DNA of 64,000 nucleotides, from positions 16,017,930 through 16,081,929 of the forward strand of contig CM034549.1 in NCBI GenBank assembly GCA_020055645.1. The letters are read 5' to 3'. Position 1 is the stretch's first letter. Every line of letters starts with the position of its first letter. Below the pieces are notes generated by a model. The model was not told the origin of the DNA. It was given only the letters and a program-made list of their open reading frames with translations, and ran no database searches. Origin of the DNA: Tomocerus qinae (taxonomy: Eukaryota > Arthropoda > Collembola > Entomobryomorpha > Tomoceridae). The position numbers and the translations under genes are program-made. Below, one piece after another: positions 22,896-35,821 of this stretch.

Positions 22896-23171
22896 TTAAA
22901 ATGAATATTTTAGCGAAACAATAATATAATTTATTGATAGTACATCCTCTATATACTCCCTATGCATATAGATAACATAGTAATCAATACAAAAGAACTT
23001 TTCCTGCGTAATGTTATTGCTAGGAAAGCTATCATCTATCTGCACTTCCTCTTTTATTAACAGATAAACAAACAGGAAAAATGAAGTTGAACCGAATAGG
23101 TGATAATTTGAGACTTGAAAATTACATTTGTGAAACTTGAGCCACTTGACATTGGTAAAGTCTTTGCTGTG
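22896..23171 (-). pseudogene. Possible leucine-rich-repeat exon or relic
   Basis: A strong acceptor (pyrimidine run, then TTTCAG) leads into an open frame beginning HSKDFTNVKWLKFHKCNFQV. This resembles the LRR repeats of the gene at the start of the window (there ILKFTKCSI). The remaining 70 residues look non-coding in composition. No partner exons were found upstream. This may be an F-box/LRR remnant or chance. Confidence 0.2.
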
Positions 23172-26100
23172 CTGAAACAAATAGAACAATAATATTTAGC
23201 TAATTCATAAAGCACTTTTAGTATGTTACCAGCAATTCAATGTTTCCACTAGGGATTGAGATCCTAGCTGTTACTTTACTACCTAGTACCTACTTACCTA
23301 CTGCATAGTTACTCTTACTACACTATTTACTGTATTTTGTACAGAAGGATTTTCTTTACTATTCTGTTGTTTGTGCAATGTAATACCCACCAAAGATACA
23401 CTTGCATGTACACCTATCTATCATATACATTTTGGTTTGCTTGGAGCTTCGTGCAGCAATAATACGTGATAAAAGCCAATTACATTTACATTATTCAGAT
23501 CGACTTATATTTATTTTTAATTTGACGGGGGAATATGGAAAACGACAGCAAAAATATAGAAAATATCAGGTGATGGTGCAAGCATATGGAACACGACAAC
23601 AGAATAATTATGGAATTTGTCACGAAATGGAGAAAAGAAATTATTTTTAAAGATAAATGATTAACTTTCACCTTAGGTTTTACAAACTACAATATCTAAG
23701 GGTTCCACCCAGTTTCAGTAAGTTACATAAACATTAAACGATTTTTCCGGATGGATTTGCAATTCCATCTCCTTTCTTATCGGGTTACACAATAATATTT
23801 TCTAATTTTGGGCTTTATTGTTTTATTATTTCTTCGTATGGACTACAATATTATAGTGTTTTCCCCATATATGGTGCTACCCCAGCCTATATTACACTAC
23901 TATGCTTAGACCAGTTCCCATTTAATACATAGGTCGATGCCTGATTCAGTAACTGCACTTTAATGCATGACAAATATTTTTTCCTTTTCTCACTATTTTC
24001 CCGATTGAATTCTTATGCTATTTTTGGGAAAAAATGAGACATCATTTCTCGCTTAACTAGTCTGAGTATTGTTCTGATTTATTTTCACCCAAAACCTTGA
24101 CCAAAAATTTTAATTTTTAACTAAATCAAGCATTATTTCAGAGAATCCTGAAGTGTAATCTGTCTATGTTACAATCTTGCAATCATCTTCAAGAATTTTC
24201 TCTCCCATTTTTCCCACTTTCCCTTACTGAAAGAAATGCATCCACTTCCTAATAATTTTACAAATCCACTAGGTTTGGATTTGGTCCTCCTAGCTATAGA
24301 ACTGATAATAGGTACACTGTACTCGCTTTTAGTATGTTTATGTCTACATTGTCTACATATTGACGAGAAGTTGGAATGTAAATTATCTTTCTTTTAACGA
24401 CAGAGGAAAACTCATGGAAATGGCCCTAAAATGGCAGCTGACAATGCGAGAAAAATGTGCGTCGTAGTATATTAGCTGACACTACTATTGTGTTATTGCG
24501 TACATGCATAATTAATTCGCAATTAATTTTCTTTGCCAATTTATATCTACACATTTAATAAGTTACTACAATCAAGGAGTCAAGTTTTAATTTACATACA
24601 GACACACAAGAAAGTATGTTCTTCCTAAAAGTTAGCGATTCCATGGAATAATGCATGAAAATGATTACCTGTGCTTGCTAAGTGTTTGTTGTAGCTATAC
24701 ATCCTACATGTATAGAATTCCATGTTCCGCTTGGATAATTTGAAGATGTCAGGGTTGAGTGGAGTATAATGCAGTTACACAGGTGGATATTACGCTTTCA
24801 CCTATTCCCACCTCCACCTATTCACGAATACGAACTTTGTCAGACCACGGATACGAAAAAGGTCGCTCTTATAATACATGCAATGTTTAAATTGAGTGCT
24901 GTATGGTTCTCGACATTATTGTGTCGTTGGTTTGGGAATTGAGAAAATTGTACTTTCTAGGTACATCTAGAATGTACAGAATACGTATAAAATAACGTTT
25001 CATTTGACTTCCGCCATTTTTGTAGTCCGCATATAAAGCTTTCAGTTGTGAAAGCAATTTGAAATCATAACATGGCGAAAGTCATTTTGTTTTTTCATTT
25101 TGTCATTTCATTTTTTATAAAGTTTAGGCTACAAAAGAGAAATTTAATTAACATGGAGAAAGCTGTACTATGAAGCGTTACTTTAAAAGCACACTGAAGA
25201 GTATACTACTACATATAATAGGCTGCTGTGTACAATAGGTACCCCCGCGGTTGAATCACTTATTATTACGACGTTATGTATTTGGACTTTCTCAGTATCG
25301 ATTTTTTCTCTGCATCACAAACTTCCATTCCTTGTTTTATTCCCTAGCTCTAAATGTAGTCTGTAGTATACCTTAAGTGTGGTAGACATGAAAGAATTCG
25401 AGCACAAACAAAGACACAGATACAGAAATGCAATCATAAACAGGTAACGTATAGCAGGTGAATGTTTGTCTCTAATTTTTACGTTAGAATCACTACTATA
25501 GTAAATCTAACCACGAGTTACGGGATATATTCTTTATTCAGATTTTGAGTTATGTTATGATATTATGCGTATTTACTTGTCATAATGCAATGTGGAGATT
25601 TATTTATGTCCCACCTCCACTATGCATTCGTCAATGATTATGATTTTTAGGATGCAATGGATGCATCCATGGATGAATCACGGTTGTGGCAATTTGGGGT
25701 GTAATTTATTCAGATAAATAAATGTGTGGTATTATCTCCTGCCAGTTGTGTGTGATAATGATAATATTGATAATGCCAAGAGCATATGGCAAGGTAATAC
25801 TATACTAGTGTAAGTACAAACGGCTCTAGAAAGAATAAGAATACTGAACAGCTATATATGGAGATCAGGCCAATCACGGCCGATTGCATACAAAATTTGT
25901 GTATGAAATTAATATTAATCAGCTCTTGATTTTATATCTATTCCATTCTACATTATGACCACAACCTGCATCTTCCAGTTCAGTTAAGAACAGTAAAATT
26001 ACGCATATACTTTTCGTTATGCATTTGCTGTAAATTGCTTGTAAAAAAGTGACATAATTTAGAACGTATAGCATATCAAAAACCCATTTTTATTTGAAAA

Positions 26101-26471
26101 GCAATTTTCCTTAGTAATTCAAACTTTTTAAAGGTGAATTTCGAACGAATGGACTGGCAGCAATAAATTCTTAACTAATTTGAAGACGGCTTGCAAAGCT
26201 GAAAATTGGAAAAAGCGATTTGAAATTATTTGAACTAACATACATATTTATCATTTTTGTAAATATAAGCCTTTTTGTTGATCTTGGTTATAGATGAATA
26301 ATAAATGGTAGCGGCAGTATTAAACAATAAAAAATGTTTTCAGGTTGTTACTCGGCACCTTCTGTATTGACCAAGCAAATATAAGTGGTTTTTATTCTCA
26401 TTTTGCATAAAAAAGTACTCACAAACAGTTTCAGATTTAAGTTATTTAATAAAACGCAGCGTTCTCGGCAA

Positions 26472-26477
26472 TTTATT
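26472..26477 (-). terminator. Polyadenylation signal of the EB-module gene
   Basis: AATAAA on the minus strand (TTTATT on plus), about 120 bases after the stop codon of the EB-module gene. Confidence 0.5.
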
Positions 26478-26595
26478 TAGGATTACCCTAATCTACCCTA
26501 TTTGTATTCTGATTCCTGCTATAGCTATAGATTTTAAACGGTCTTTTGACACTACTAACTGTATTGTATAGGCATCATAAAATATTGAAGCTTCA

Positions 26596-27864
26596 TTATA
26601 AATCACACAAGCTTTCGTTGGAGTTGGAGGAGTTATTATCAACTGATAGAAGCTGACAAACGCAATGAAATCCTTTCCCAGGAGTCTTCTTCTTAATGCA
26701 AGACATATTTGATTCGCAATGAGCATGAAATCGTCTTTGATTAGTTGCTACGTTTGTGAATGTTCCACAGTGCGATCCAGTATCTTTAACTTTGCAGTAG
26801 TCTAAATCAGCATCAAATTCTAACGAAGAATCAAAACATTTACAAAGACCATTTTTACATGTCAAGCCCCTATCGGAATTACATTGAAATTTTGAAATAT
26901 CGCATTTTTGGCCAGCAGTAAGTTCACACAAATGGTTATCTGTTTCAGTGTAGGACGGTTGGCATTTACATTTAGAAATTGACTCATCACACAGTGCTGT
27001 TGATATGCAGTCTGTGTTGGCCTCACAATGCGTCCCTACAACACCTGAGCATTTACTCGCCCTTGTATCAAACACTTGATACATTGGTGAATCACACTGA
27101 CATTTCCCATCCGAACAAACTAAATTTCCTGAAGAATGGCAGACACTTGTGGAGTTACAATTATGTCCGAAACTTGCCATACAGAATCCCTCCGGAGTTT
27201 CGATGTAGCCTTTTGCACATTTGCATTTAACAGGGTTACGCTTTGAAAAGAAGTATTTGCATTCAGCGTTTTGGACGCAAGGTACGTACCATGGCAAAGT
27301 TCGGTAATTGTAACAGTCAGTTCCTGTTCTTATGGCGCATGATTTTTTGATAGGATCGTAGATGTGAGTGAGATTATTTTCACATTGACAAAGTCCTTCT
27401 TTACATGTCATAAATAGCGATGTTTCACAAGGATTTGTTAACTGGTCGCAGTTTTGTCCGTAAGTAACCCTCCGGCCACAGGTTCTGTTGTCGGGGTGCT
27501 CAAAGTGTCCCAGGTTGCAGCGACACTTCCCCTCGAAGACTCCTTCCTTTGTATTCCATTCAGGACGGCAAATAGCTTTACTGACGCAATCTTCATCTAA
27601 CTTACAATTTTCTCCAACAAGATTTAAAAATTTTCCCAGATCGTCATCATAGATTTGCGATAAAGTGCCACAAGTAGGTTCACATTTAACAGTATCAAGA
27701 GAAATGCAATTTTCTTCAATACATTCTTCTTCTTTCACTTCTTTTGGAATTTCTATCTCAGGATCTGAAGCAGAAATACTATCAACATCACCGTAGACAA
27801 AAGAGTTTGGTAAAATGGTAACCAGTACGAAAATAAATACTACGCCTATTAGTAGTGTCTTCAT
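26596..27864 (-). CDS. Secreted cysteine-rich protein with EB (EGF-like) modules, intronless
   Basis: A single uninterrupted 422-codon frame. The ATG is followed by a signal peptide (MKTLLIGVVFIFVLVTILPN), then an acidic spacer and about seven cysteine-rich modules. Each begins G-x-x-C, has an internal C...C pair and ends CxC, for example GQNCDQ...GLCQC, GHNCNS...GKCQC, GTHCEA...SKCKC and GQKCDI...GLCKC. This is the spacing of the EB module, an EGF-like unit common in arthropod and nematode secreted proteins and scavenger-type receptors. There is no transmembrane segment after the last module, so the product is probably secreted. Several N-x-S/T sites are present. Annotated relatives are often called prion-like-(Q/N-rich)-domain-bearing protein 25, but no Q/N-rich domain is visible here. 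The molecular role is unknown; absence of introns is unlike the neighbouring genes. Confidence 0.85.
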   Translation of the reverse strand: MKTLLIGVVFIFVLVTILPNSFVYGDVDSISASDPEIEIPKEVKEEECIEENCISLDTVKCEPTCGTLSQIYDDDLGKFLNLVGENCKLDEDCVSKAICRPEWNTKEGVFEGKCRCNLGHFEHPDNRTCGRRVTYGQNCDQLTNPCETSLFMTCKEGLCQCENNLTHIYDPIKKSCAIRTGTDCYNYRTLPWYVPCVQNAECKYFFSKRNPVKCKCAKGYIETPEGFCMASFGHNCNSTSVCHSSGNLVCSDGKCQCDSPMYQVFDTRASKCSGVVGTHCEANTDCISTALCDESISKCKCQPSYTETDNHLCELTAGQKCDISKFQCNSDRGLTCKNGLCKCFDSSLEFDADLDYCKVKDTGSHCGTFTNVATNQRRFHAHCESNMSCIKKKTPGKGFHCVCQLLSVDNNSSNSNESLCDL

Positions 27865-28049
27865 TTTAGCTTTAAATACACTTTGAGGTCAAAAGAAACT
27901 GTTCTGTTGTTAACATACGATTCGTAAGTGCATGGTACAGTTATTTTTTATTTATTTAAAATTATACGTTTTCTAACACAATCACGCGGGACACGACTCG
28001 ACAACATGTAAATATAATATAGGAAGGAGGAACTAAATGGTTGGAGACC

Positions 28050-28057
28050 TATTTATA
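28050..28057 (-). promoter_or_regulatory. TATA box of the EB-module gene
   Basis: TATAAATA on the minus strand, about 190 bases before the ATG at 27864. A 5' UTR of roughly 150-160 bases would follow. Confidence 0.5.
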
Positions 28058-29084
28058 AGCACTAAAAGAGATTAAGATTGTAGACCGGAGACGACTGTGT
28101 CATGCCATCCAATTGTCAGTTTGTCAGTCACTATAATAACTCTTTAAATGGACCATAATAAATATCACCATATTAATACGCATATGAGTTGCTTCTTGCT
28201 TGAAACTATAAGTTAAACTTTACTACAAAAAAACTAACCTGAACCTGATTGCGAAACAGCATATGGACATAAGTTAAGCCTAATTAATCGTGTCTTTTTT
28301 ATGAGACTTCTGTGAGTGTGTGAGGTATCGAGAATTTTCTTAAATCCAGAGCAATCTCCCCTTCCACAGCTACGACTCCAAAATCCCAGCCACGTCTCCC
28401 ATACATATACATACTTCCATACACATCCAAACATTCAGCTCTTTTGAACACCATACCAGGTAAGACTAAATGTCAATAATTCCGCCATACAGAATTAAGG
28501 TGTGTGCCATACGACTTAAAATGCACCCATTATTTATACATGTATGATAGTCAAATTTTTATTTAGAGTTATGATCAGGTGCATCAGGTGGATACCAAAG
28601 CTAAGTAAACTTAAGTGAAGTAACCTCAACTCCTTAGTGCTAGCACCGAATTGTTGGAAACATGGGATACTGATATTTGCTCTATAAATTAGAACTTGTC
28701 ACGCCCAACTTTTCTCAAGACACCTGTATTTAAAACTTGTCCTTCTAAGTGAAAATGCTTTGGAAATAAAATTTTGGAAATCGGATCTCTGTCAAAATGT
28801 TTTGTTGACTTCTGCCTGAGAAACTGAACCCCCATCTAGCATCTCCATCAAATGTCAAAGTTTTTGTAAATCTAGACAAGGGGTCCTTCTGCCTAACTAG
28901 AACTGGAAGTCTATTGGAAATCTTGGGTAGGTTTGAGCAAGGACGTATTGAGGGGGAGGGGGGTTGAAGCCCCCCTGAAATCCAAAGAAAAAGAAATTTT
29001 TTTCTGAATATCGCAAAAAATATCCAAAAAATCTAAACATTTTGCGAACATAATAATGATGTGTATAATTAAGATATCTATATT
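28058..29084. other. Intergenic region
   Basis: Upstream flank of the EB-module gene. The only structure I noticed is a G-run/C-run inverted pair near 28955-28977 (GGGGGTTGAAGCCCCCC). No gene is supported. Confidence 0.4.
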
Positions 29085-29109
29085 GTCGAGTGGTTGTGTA
29101 AAAAGTAAA

Positions 29110-29186
29110 GCCCGGCTGAGGGACTCGAACCCCCGCCCTTCCCGGTTAACGCGACCGATGCTCTTCCAACTGAGCTAAGCACGAGC
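29110..29186 (-). tRNA. tRNA-like sequence, copy 1 (isotype unassigned, probably non-functional)
   Basis: Read on the minus strand, there is an intact A box (TAGCTCAGTTGG) with a 4-bp D stem and an intact B box and T-loop (GGTTCGAGTCC), so RNA polymerase III could bind. The acceptor stem pairs only about 5 of 7 positions. The anticodon loop reads CGCGTTA, without the usual T33. I therefore do not assign an amino acid. It may be a tRNA pseudogene or the head of a tRNA-derived SINE. Confidence 0.5.
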
Positions 29187-29377
29187 TTATTACCTTCTTA
29201 CACAATCAACAAGCCTAGCCTATCCTCGAGACTTCCAAGTCTCACATTATACCAACACCGCGACAACTTCCCATTTTTATTCAGAGTGCTTCCACGCACT
29301 CACCCGCTCCTCCTATGAGAAAATACGGGGACCGAAAACCCATCTCCACCATGTCGAGTGGTTGTGTAAAAAGTAAA

Positions 29378-29453
29378 GCCCGGCTGAGGGACTCGAACCC
29401 CCGCCCTTCTGGTAAACGCGACCGATGCTCTTCCAACTGAGCTAAGCACGAGC
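29378..29453 (-). tRNA. tRNA-like sequence, copy 2 (isotype unassigned, probably non-functional)
   Basis: Same A and B boxes as copy 1. The anticodon arm is one base shorter and altered (GGTCGCGTTTACCAG), which weakens its stem. Divergence limited to the anticodon arm argues that at least one copy is not a working tRNA. Confidence 0.45.
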
Positions 29454-29571
29454 TTATTACCTTCTTACACAATCAACAAGCCTAGTCTATCCTCGAGACT
29501 TCCAAGTCTCACATTATACCAACACCGCGACAATATTCTATATGAAATATTATCCCCCACCTAAACTCAAG

Positions 29572-30083
29572 ACATCTTTACTCTACATAAGCATAAAGTG
29601 GGGCATGCGCATGGGATTCTTTCATTATTCTTGAATAAATGTTTGTATCTATGTCCGTAATATTTTGTAATTAATGAGTAAGGGTAATATTTTGTAATTA
29701 ATGAGCAAGGACTAGGCTATCAGTAGAGTCCAATCAACGGTCTATGATATTCGGGCCAATGCGCAGTCGCTAGAAATTTACTGATTTCAACATTTTCTAG
29801 CACAATTTATGTGCTAGGATTCAACTAGTACATAAATAATCTTTACTCTACATAAACTGGGGCATGCGCATGGGATTCTTTCACTATTCTTGAATAAATG
29901 TTTGTATCTATGTCCGTAATATTTTGTAACTAATGAGCAAGGTAATATTTTGTAAATGAGCAAAGCCTAGACTACTGAGTCCAATCAACGGTCTATGAAA
30001 TTCGGGCCAATGCGCAGTCGCTAGAAATTTACTGATTGCAACATTTTCTAGCACACAAAGTGTGCTAGGATTCAACTAGTATG
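29572..30083. repeat. Direct tandem duplication, about 260 bp
   Basis: The segment starting near CTTTACTCTACATAA (29576) repeats at 29840, with small indels. Both copies contain GGGGCATGCGCATGGGATTC (29600 and 29859) and end at GGATTCAACTAGTA. Each carries a hairpin near its end, CTAGCACA...TGTGCTAG, whose loop differs between the copies. No coding sequence is seen. Confidence 0.7.
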
Positions 30084-30577
30084 TAATAAGACCCAAGTAC
30101 AAACTGTAATAGACAGCAGGATGAATGCATAGTTATTGAGAGAAGTGAGATATTACTCCACGTGCAGTGTTAGATTGTTTCGAAAGCAAAATTGATGTTC
30201 CTGTTCCTAAAAAACAAATCGTCAACTTCCTCCACTACTACCGTCGTAAACGTACATTTTGTACATGTAGTTTACGGCAAATATTATAAACTAATTTCTG
30301 ATTTCTAAACAACTAATTAATATTGACATTGATATTTCGAATTAATAACATTTAAAACTGCATTGCAAACAACAAAAGACTATGCCATAAATATTCAGTT
30401 TTGCAATACTTATTCATAAATTCCATACAAAGCCAAACGAATTCCTATTTTCCCATAAGTACTTAATAAGAATATAAAGGCGAAATATATTTATTTCTGT
30501 CCTATAATATTTACTTTCCGGTTGTATTTACTTTATTATAAAATCTTTGGTCGAAGCGGAGTTATATTATATACTAC
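30084..30577. repeat. Fragment of the inverted-end element family
   Basis: Positions about 30470-30575 match the conserved 3' block of the elements further right (CGAAATA-ATTTATTTC, TTACTTTATTATAAAATCTT, GAAGCGGAGT). The block is truncated and followed directly by the next dispersed repeat. The first 380 bases hold nothing I can name. Confidence 0.5.
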
Positions 30578-30870
30578 TAGTGAACCCAGGTAAGGGGCAA
30601 ACCTAGCACTCAAGAGAAATTCACAAAGCACAGGCGACCCAACACAGTAATAAAAACAATTTCGAAAAGATCCCTTAGGTTAATATGTAAACTTTGTTAA
30701 TACAAAGTATATTTAAATTCATATACTTTCGGTTGCAAAATTACCTGTAGTTCCAACTTTCTGCTAAAAAAGAATTTACTAAACCAAAAATAATAACTGT
30801 ACATCGTAGCATCGAATACAGGGAACAATGAAAGACTCCATTTTTGAAAAAAAGCCCACAAAGTCACCAA
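30578..30870. repeat. Dispersed repeat, copy A
   Basis: Begins CTAGTGAACCCAG and matches a second copy at about 44600-44895 in the same orientation, with roughly four fifths of bases alike by eye. Shared blocks include CTAGCACTCAAGAGAAATTC, AGTAATAAAAACAATTTCG and ACAGGGAACAATGAAAGACT. No coding capacity is evident. Confidence 0.65.
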
Positions 30871-31329
30871 AAAGCTCAATACAACGTACAAAATACAACC
30901 TACCATTGGCGAATGGTATTTAATGTTATTTACACCAGCTAAAAATTGGTGGTAAATGGTAAAATTGGTGAGAAGTTGTAAAACTAAAACCTACAGCAAG
31001 CCGTAACAAAAGCTCGCCTGAGTAAAGGGGACCGTGTGTACATTTTTGGTATATCAATAGTAAAAATAAATTGATTTTGATTATTAAAGTGAACAATAAT
31101 TCAAATTAGATTAATATAATTCATAATTCAAAATAAAAATCTACAGCAAGCCGTAACAGAAGCTCGCCTGAGTAAAGGTTACCGTGTACACATTTTGTAG
31201 ACGAAAAGTACTCGTACGTAACAGAAAACCGAGCGTACGGATTTTGATCAAACTTTCAGAATTGAGTCTTTATATTAAAAATTCAGACATTGATATTATA
31301 GGGAAACGAAGCTATATCACTTGAAAAAT

Positions 31330-32850
31330 CAACATACAATCAAAATTGATAATTGTTGACTGAAAATCAACAGAAAATCAAAATTGATTAATGTTGACTA
31401 TGAAAATTAACAGAAAATCAAAATTGATTAATGTTGACTATGAAAATTAACAGAAAATCAAAATTGATTAATGTTGACTATGAAAATCAACAGAAAATCA
31501 AAATTGATTAATGTTGACCATGAAAATCGTCAGAAAATCAAAATTAATTAATGTTGACTATAGAAAATCAAAATTGATTAATGTTGACTATGAAAATCAA
31601 CAGAAAATCAAAATTGATTAATGTTGACTATGAAAATCGTCAGAAAATCAAAATTGATTAATGTTGACTATGAAAATCAACAGAAAATCAAAATTGATTA
31701 ATGTTGACTATGAAAATCAACAGAAAATCAAAATTGATTAATGTTGACTATGAAAATCGTCAGAAAATCAAAATTGATTAATGTTGACTATGAAAATTAA
31801 CAGAAAATCAAAATTGATTAATGTTGACTATGAAAATCAACAGAAAATAAAAACTGATTAATGTTGACTATGAAAATCAACAGAAAATCAAAATTGATAA
31901 ATGTTGACTATGAAAATCAACAGAAAATCAAAATTGATTAATGTTGACTATGAAAATCAACAGAAAATCAAAATTGATAAATGTTGACTATGAAAATCAA
32001 TAGAAAATCAAAATTGATTATAGTTGGCTATGAAAATCAAAAGGTAATCAAAATTGATTAATGTTGACTATGAAAATCAAAAGGTAATCAAAATTGATTA
32101 ATGCTGACTATGAAAATCAACTGAAAATCAAAATTGATTAATGTTGACCATGAAAATCGTCAGAAAATCAAAATTAATTAATGTTGACTATAGAAAATCA
32201 AAATTGATTAATGTTGACTATGAAAATCAACAGAAAATCAAAATTGATTAATGTTGACTATGAAAATCGTCAGAAAATCAAAATTGATTAATGTTGACTA
32301 TGAAAATCAACAGAAAATCAAAATTGATTAATGTTGACTATGAAAATCGTCAGAAAATCAAAATTGATTAATGTTGACTATGAAAATTAACAGAAAATCA
32401 AAATTGATTAATGTTGACTATGAAAATCAACAGAAAATAAAAACTGATTAATGTTGACTATGAAAATCAACAGAAAATCAAAATTGATAAATGTTGACTA
32501 TGAAAATCAACAGAAAATCAAAATTGATTAATGTTGACTATGAAAATCAACAGAAAATCAAAATTGATAAATGTTGACTATGAAAATCAATAGAAAATCA
32601 AAATTGATTAATGTTGGCTATGAAAATCAAAAGGTAATCAAAATTGATTAATGTTGACTATGAAAATCAAAAGGTAATCAAAATTGATTACTGCTGACTA
32701 TGAAAATCAACTGAAAATCAAAATTAGTTAGTATTGAGTATTAAAATTAACAGAAAATCAAAATTAATTTATACTGACTATGAAAATCAAAAGGGAATCA
32801 AAATCGGTCAATATTGTTTATCCAAATCAATAGGAATTCGAAAAATGCAA
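31330..32850. repeat. 40-bp minisatellite with higher-order duplication
   Basis: About 37 copies of a unit containing ATTGATTAATGTTGACTATG and AAAATCAACAGAAAATCAAA. Variants (CGT, TAA, AAGG, and one 30-bp short unit ending CTATAGAAAATC) recur in the same order about 590-630 bp apart (31515 onward and 32145 onward). A block of about 15 units was therefore duplicated and then lost one unit. Shorter runs of the same unit occur at 33268-33410 and 34132-34370. Confidence 0.85.
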
Positions 32851-33610
32851 GTTTGACTATATAATTGAATACAAATGCGAAATAGATTTATTTCCGTCCT
32901 CCTTGTTATTTTCCGGTTTGATTTACTTTATTATAAAATCTTAAATTTGGTAGAAGCGGAGTGAAATATTTTATACTATCGTGCTAACAATTTATAGCAA
33001 ACGCCATTGAACTTTTTAATATCCATTTAATGCCAAATATTCACTTTGACTATCAAAACGAAGACAAAGTGAGCGCGTGGTATCTCAGCAACCAATGGAC
33101 CGATTTACCTCAAATTCAATAGGGATCGTCAGTGGCCCATAGGCATTGTTTTTGCCAAGTTTGGTCAATATCCGTCTTTGCTTTCGAAAGTGATCGTGGG
33201 GACGGACGGACGGACGTACGGACAGACTGTGCGGTTCTATAAGCTCGCTTCCTCAGGCGAGCTAAAATTAATTAATGTTGACCATGAAAATCAACAGAAA
33301 ATCAAAATTGATTAATTTTGACCATGAAAATCAACAGAAAATCAAAATTGATTAATTTTGACCATGAAAATCAACAGAAAATCAAAATTGACTAATGTTG
33401 ACCATGAAATGGCAGATTCAAAACGTACACATTTGAAATAAAAACCTACAGCAAGCCGTAACAGAGGCTCGCCTGAGTAGGGGACCATGTGTACATTTTT
33501 GGTAGAATAATAGTCCAAATATATTAAATAAAATATGATTATCTAAATTAATTTAAATTCAAAATAGCTTAATGTTAATTATCAATATCGAAAGAAGTTA
33601 AAAATCCACA

Positions 33611-33800
33611 AAAATTCAAAGTAGAATAATATTTACCATTAAATTCAAAGTAGAATAGTATTTGCCATTAAATTCAAAGTAGAATAGTATTTACCATTAA
33701 ATTCAAAGTAGAATAGTATTTACCATTAAATTCAAAGTAGAATAGTATTTACCATTAAATTCAAAGTAGAATAGTATTTACCATTAAATTCAAAATAGAT
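33611..33800. repeat. 29-bp tandem repeat
   Basis: About six and a half copies of a unit containing AAATTCAAAGTAGAATAGTA and TTTACCATT, nearly identical, inside the second inverted-end element. Confidence 0.85.
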
Positions 33801-35602
33801 TCATATGAACTAGTAAAACTAACAATAATTCAAAACAGATTAATTTTGAATATTAAAATCAGCAGAAAATAGAAATATATTAAGAATATCAAAATCAACA
33901 GAAAATCTAAATTGATTAATGTCGACTATCAAAATCAACAGGTAAACAAAATTTATTGATATTGATTATCAAAATCAAAAGGAATTCAAAAAATGTAAAT
34001 TTGACAAGAATATGTACTAATTAAAATTAGATTTATTTCTGTCATCTAATAGTTAGTTTCCTGATTTTATTTGCTTTGTTACAAACTCACAATTTTGGTA
34101 GAAACGGAGTGAAATACTTTACACAATTATTGTTAATCAACAGAAAATCAAAATTGATTAATGTTGACTATGAAAATCAACAGAAAATCAAAATTGATTA
34201 ATGTTGACTATGAAAATCAACAGAAAATCAAAATTGATTAATGTGGACTATGAAAATCAACAGAAAATCAAAATTGATTAATGTGGACTATGAAAATCAA
34301 CAGAAAATCTAAATTGATTAATGTTGACTATGAAAATCAACAGAAAATCAATATTGATTAATGTTGGCTATCATAATGAAAAGCAATTCGAAAAACATAA
34401 ATTTAACTATATATTTGCATATAAATGCGAAATAGATTTATTGCCGTCCTATAATAGATATTTTCCCGTTTTATTTACTTTATTATAAAATCTTAAATTT
34501 GGTAGAAGCGGATTGAAATATTTTATACTATCCCGCTAACAATTAATAGGAAACGCCATTGAACTTTTTAATGTCCATTTAATGCCAAATTTTCACTTTG
34601 ACTATCAAAATCAAGACAAAGTGAGCGCGCGGTTTCTCAGCAACCAATGGACCGATTTCCCCCAAAATCAATAGGGATCGTCAGTAGCCCATAGGTATTG
34701 TTTTTGTTAAGTTTGGTCAACTTCCGCCTTTGTGTTCGAAAGTTATCGTGGCGACGGACGGACGGACGGACGTACGGACGGACGTACGGACAGACTGTGT
34801 GGTTCTATAAGCTGCCTTTTTCAGGCGAGCTAAAACCTACGGCAAGCCGTAACAGAAGCTCGCCTGAGTGAAGGGGACCGTGTACACAGTTTCAGTAAAA
34901 TAGTAGAAATTTTCATATTTATTGGTTAATATTGAGTATCAAAATCAAAATGTATGAATGTTGATCATCAAAGTCAATAGCAGCATCAAAGCAGATTAAA
35001 GTTGACTGTGAAAATCAACAGAAAATAAAATAGATTAATGTTGACTATGAAAATCAACAGAAAATCAAAATGAAGAAAGCTAACAAAAAATCAAAGTTGA
35101 TTAATATTGAGTATCAAAATCAAAAGAAAATCAAAATCGGTTAATATTGACTATCATAATGAAAAGCAATTCGAAAATTGTAAATTTGACTATCAATTTG
35201 CATATAAATGCGAAATAGATTTATTTCCGTCCTATAACAGGTATTTTCCGGTTTTATTTACTTTATTATAAAATCTTAAATTTGGTCGAAGCGGAGTTAA
35301 ATATTGTATACTATCCCGCTAACAATCTGTTGGAAGCACAATTGAACTTCTAATGTCTCTTTAATGCCTTATTTTCATTTTGACTATTAAAATGAAGACA
35401 AAGTGAGCGCGCGGCATCTCAGCAACCTATGGACCAATGTGACCCATTTTCAATAGGCTTTGTCACAGGACCATAGGCAATGTTTTTGCGAAGTTTAGTT
35501 GAATTCCATCAATGTCTTCAAAAGTTATCGTGTAAACGGACGGACGGACGGACGGACGGACGGACTGTGCGATTCTATAAGCTGCCTTATCAGGCGAGCT
35601 AA

Positions 35603-35821
35603 TAGCCAATTTTTAAACTTTCCTGCGTATAAAATAAGGTCACGGCACGGTGTATTAAATTGAAAGAAAGAGTATCAACTACCACGTCTCACAACAGTGA
35701 CTTTCATAATTTTATCACCGCGCAAGCGTGTATGCATAAAACCAAGTTCTATCTGGATGGAATTTAGCATCTTCAGCAAATAAACCAAATTGTGTTGTTA
35801 ATACATTTTGAAATAACGTTA
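35603..35821. other. Flank between repeat cluster and LTR element
   Basis: Short AT-rich stretch with no feature I can support. It ends at the target-site copy of the LTR element. Confidence 0.4.

Larger units (their letters stand above)
20712..26595. other. Gene-poor interval upstream of the exchanger
   Basis: The first part should hold the exchanger's 5' UTR and promoter: the minus-strand frame stays open upstream of 20711, with an acceptor-like AG near 20775. The rest is AT-rich with only short chance ORFs. I see no complete gene, RNA gene or clear transposon, apart from the weak exon candidate at 22896-23171. The 3' end of the EB-module gene falls at about 26472. Confidence 0.4.
29085..29534. 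repeat. Two copies of a unit carrying a tRNA-like sequence
   Basis: The block 29085-29270 recurs at 29353-29534 (offset 268 bp), almost identical except in the tRNA anticodon arm. Each unit begins GTCGAGTGGTTG and ends with the complement of GTCGCGGTGTTGG, so the ends are loosely inverted copies of each other. This suggests a small mobile unit containing a tRNA-like body, or a plain tandem duplication. Confidence 0.6.
30990..35602. mobile_element. Nested cluster of non-autonomous elements with inverted ends and internal minisatellites
   Basis: Four 5' ends (about 30992, 31141, 33446 and 34839) share CTACAGCAAGCCGTAACAGA, then AGCTCGCCTGAG. Three 3' ends (about 33266, 34832 and 35600) finish with the complement, CAGGCGAGCT. 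Before each 3' end lies a conserved block of about 350 bp that ends in (GGAC)n tetranucleotides and GGTTCTATAAGC. At 34832 the 3' end of one element abuts the 5' end of the next. No protein is encoded, so mobilisation would need another source. The interior is mostly 40-bp repeats. At least three elements are arranged head to tail. Confidence 0.7.
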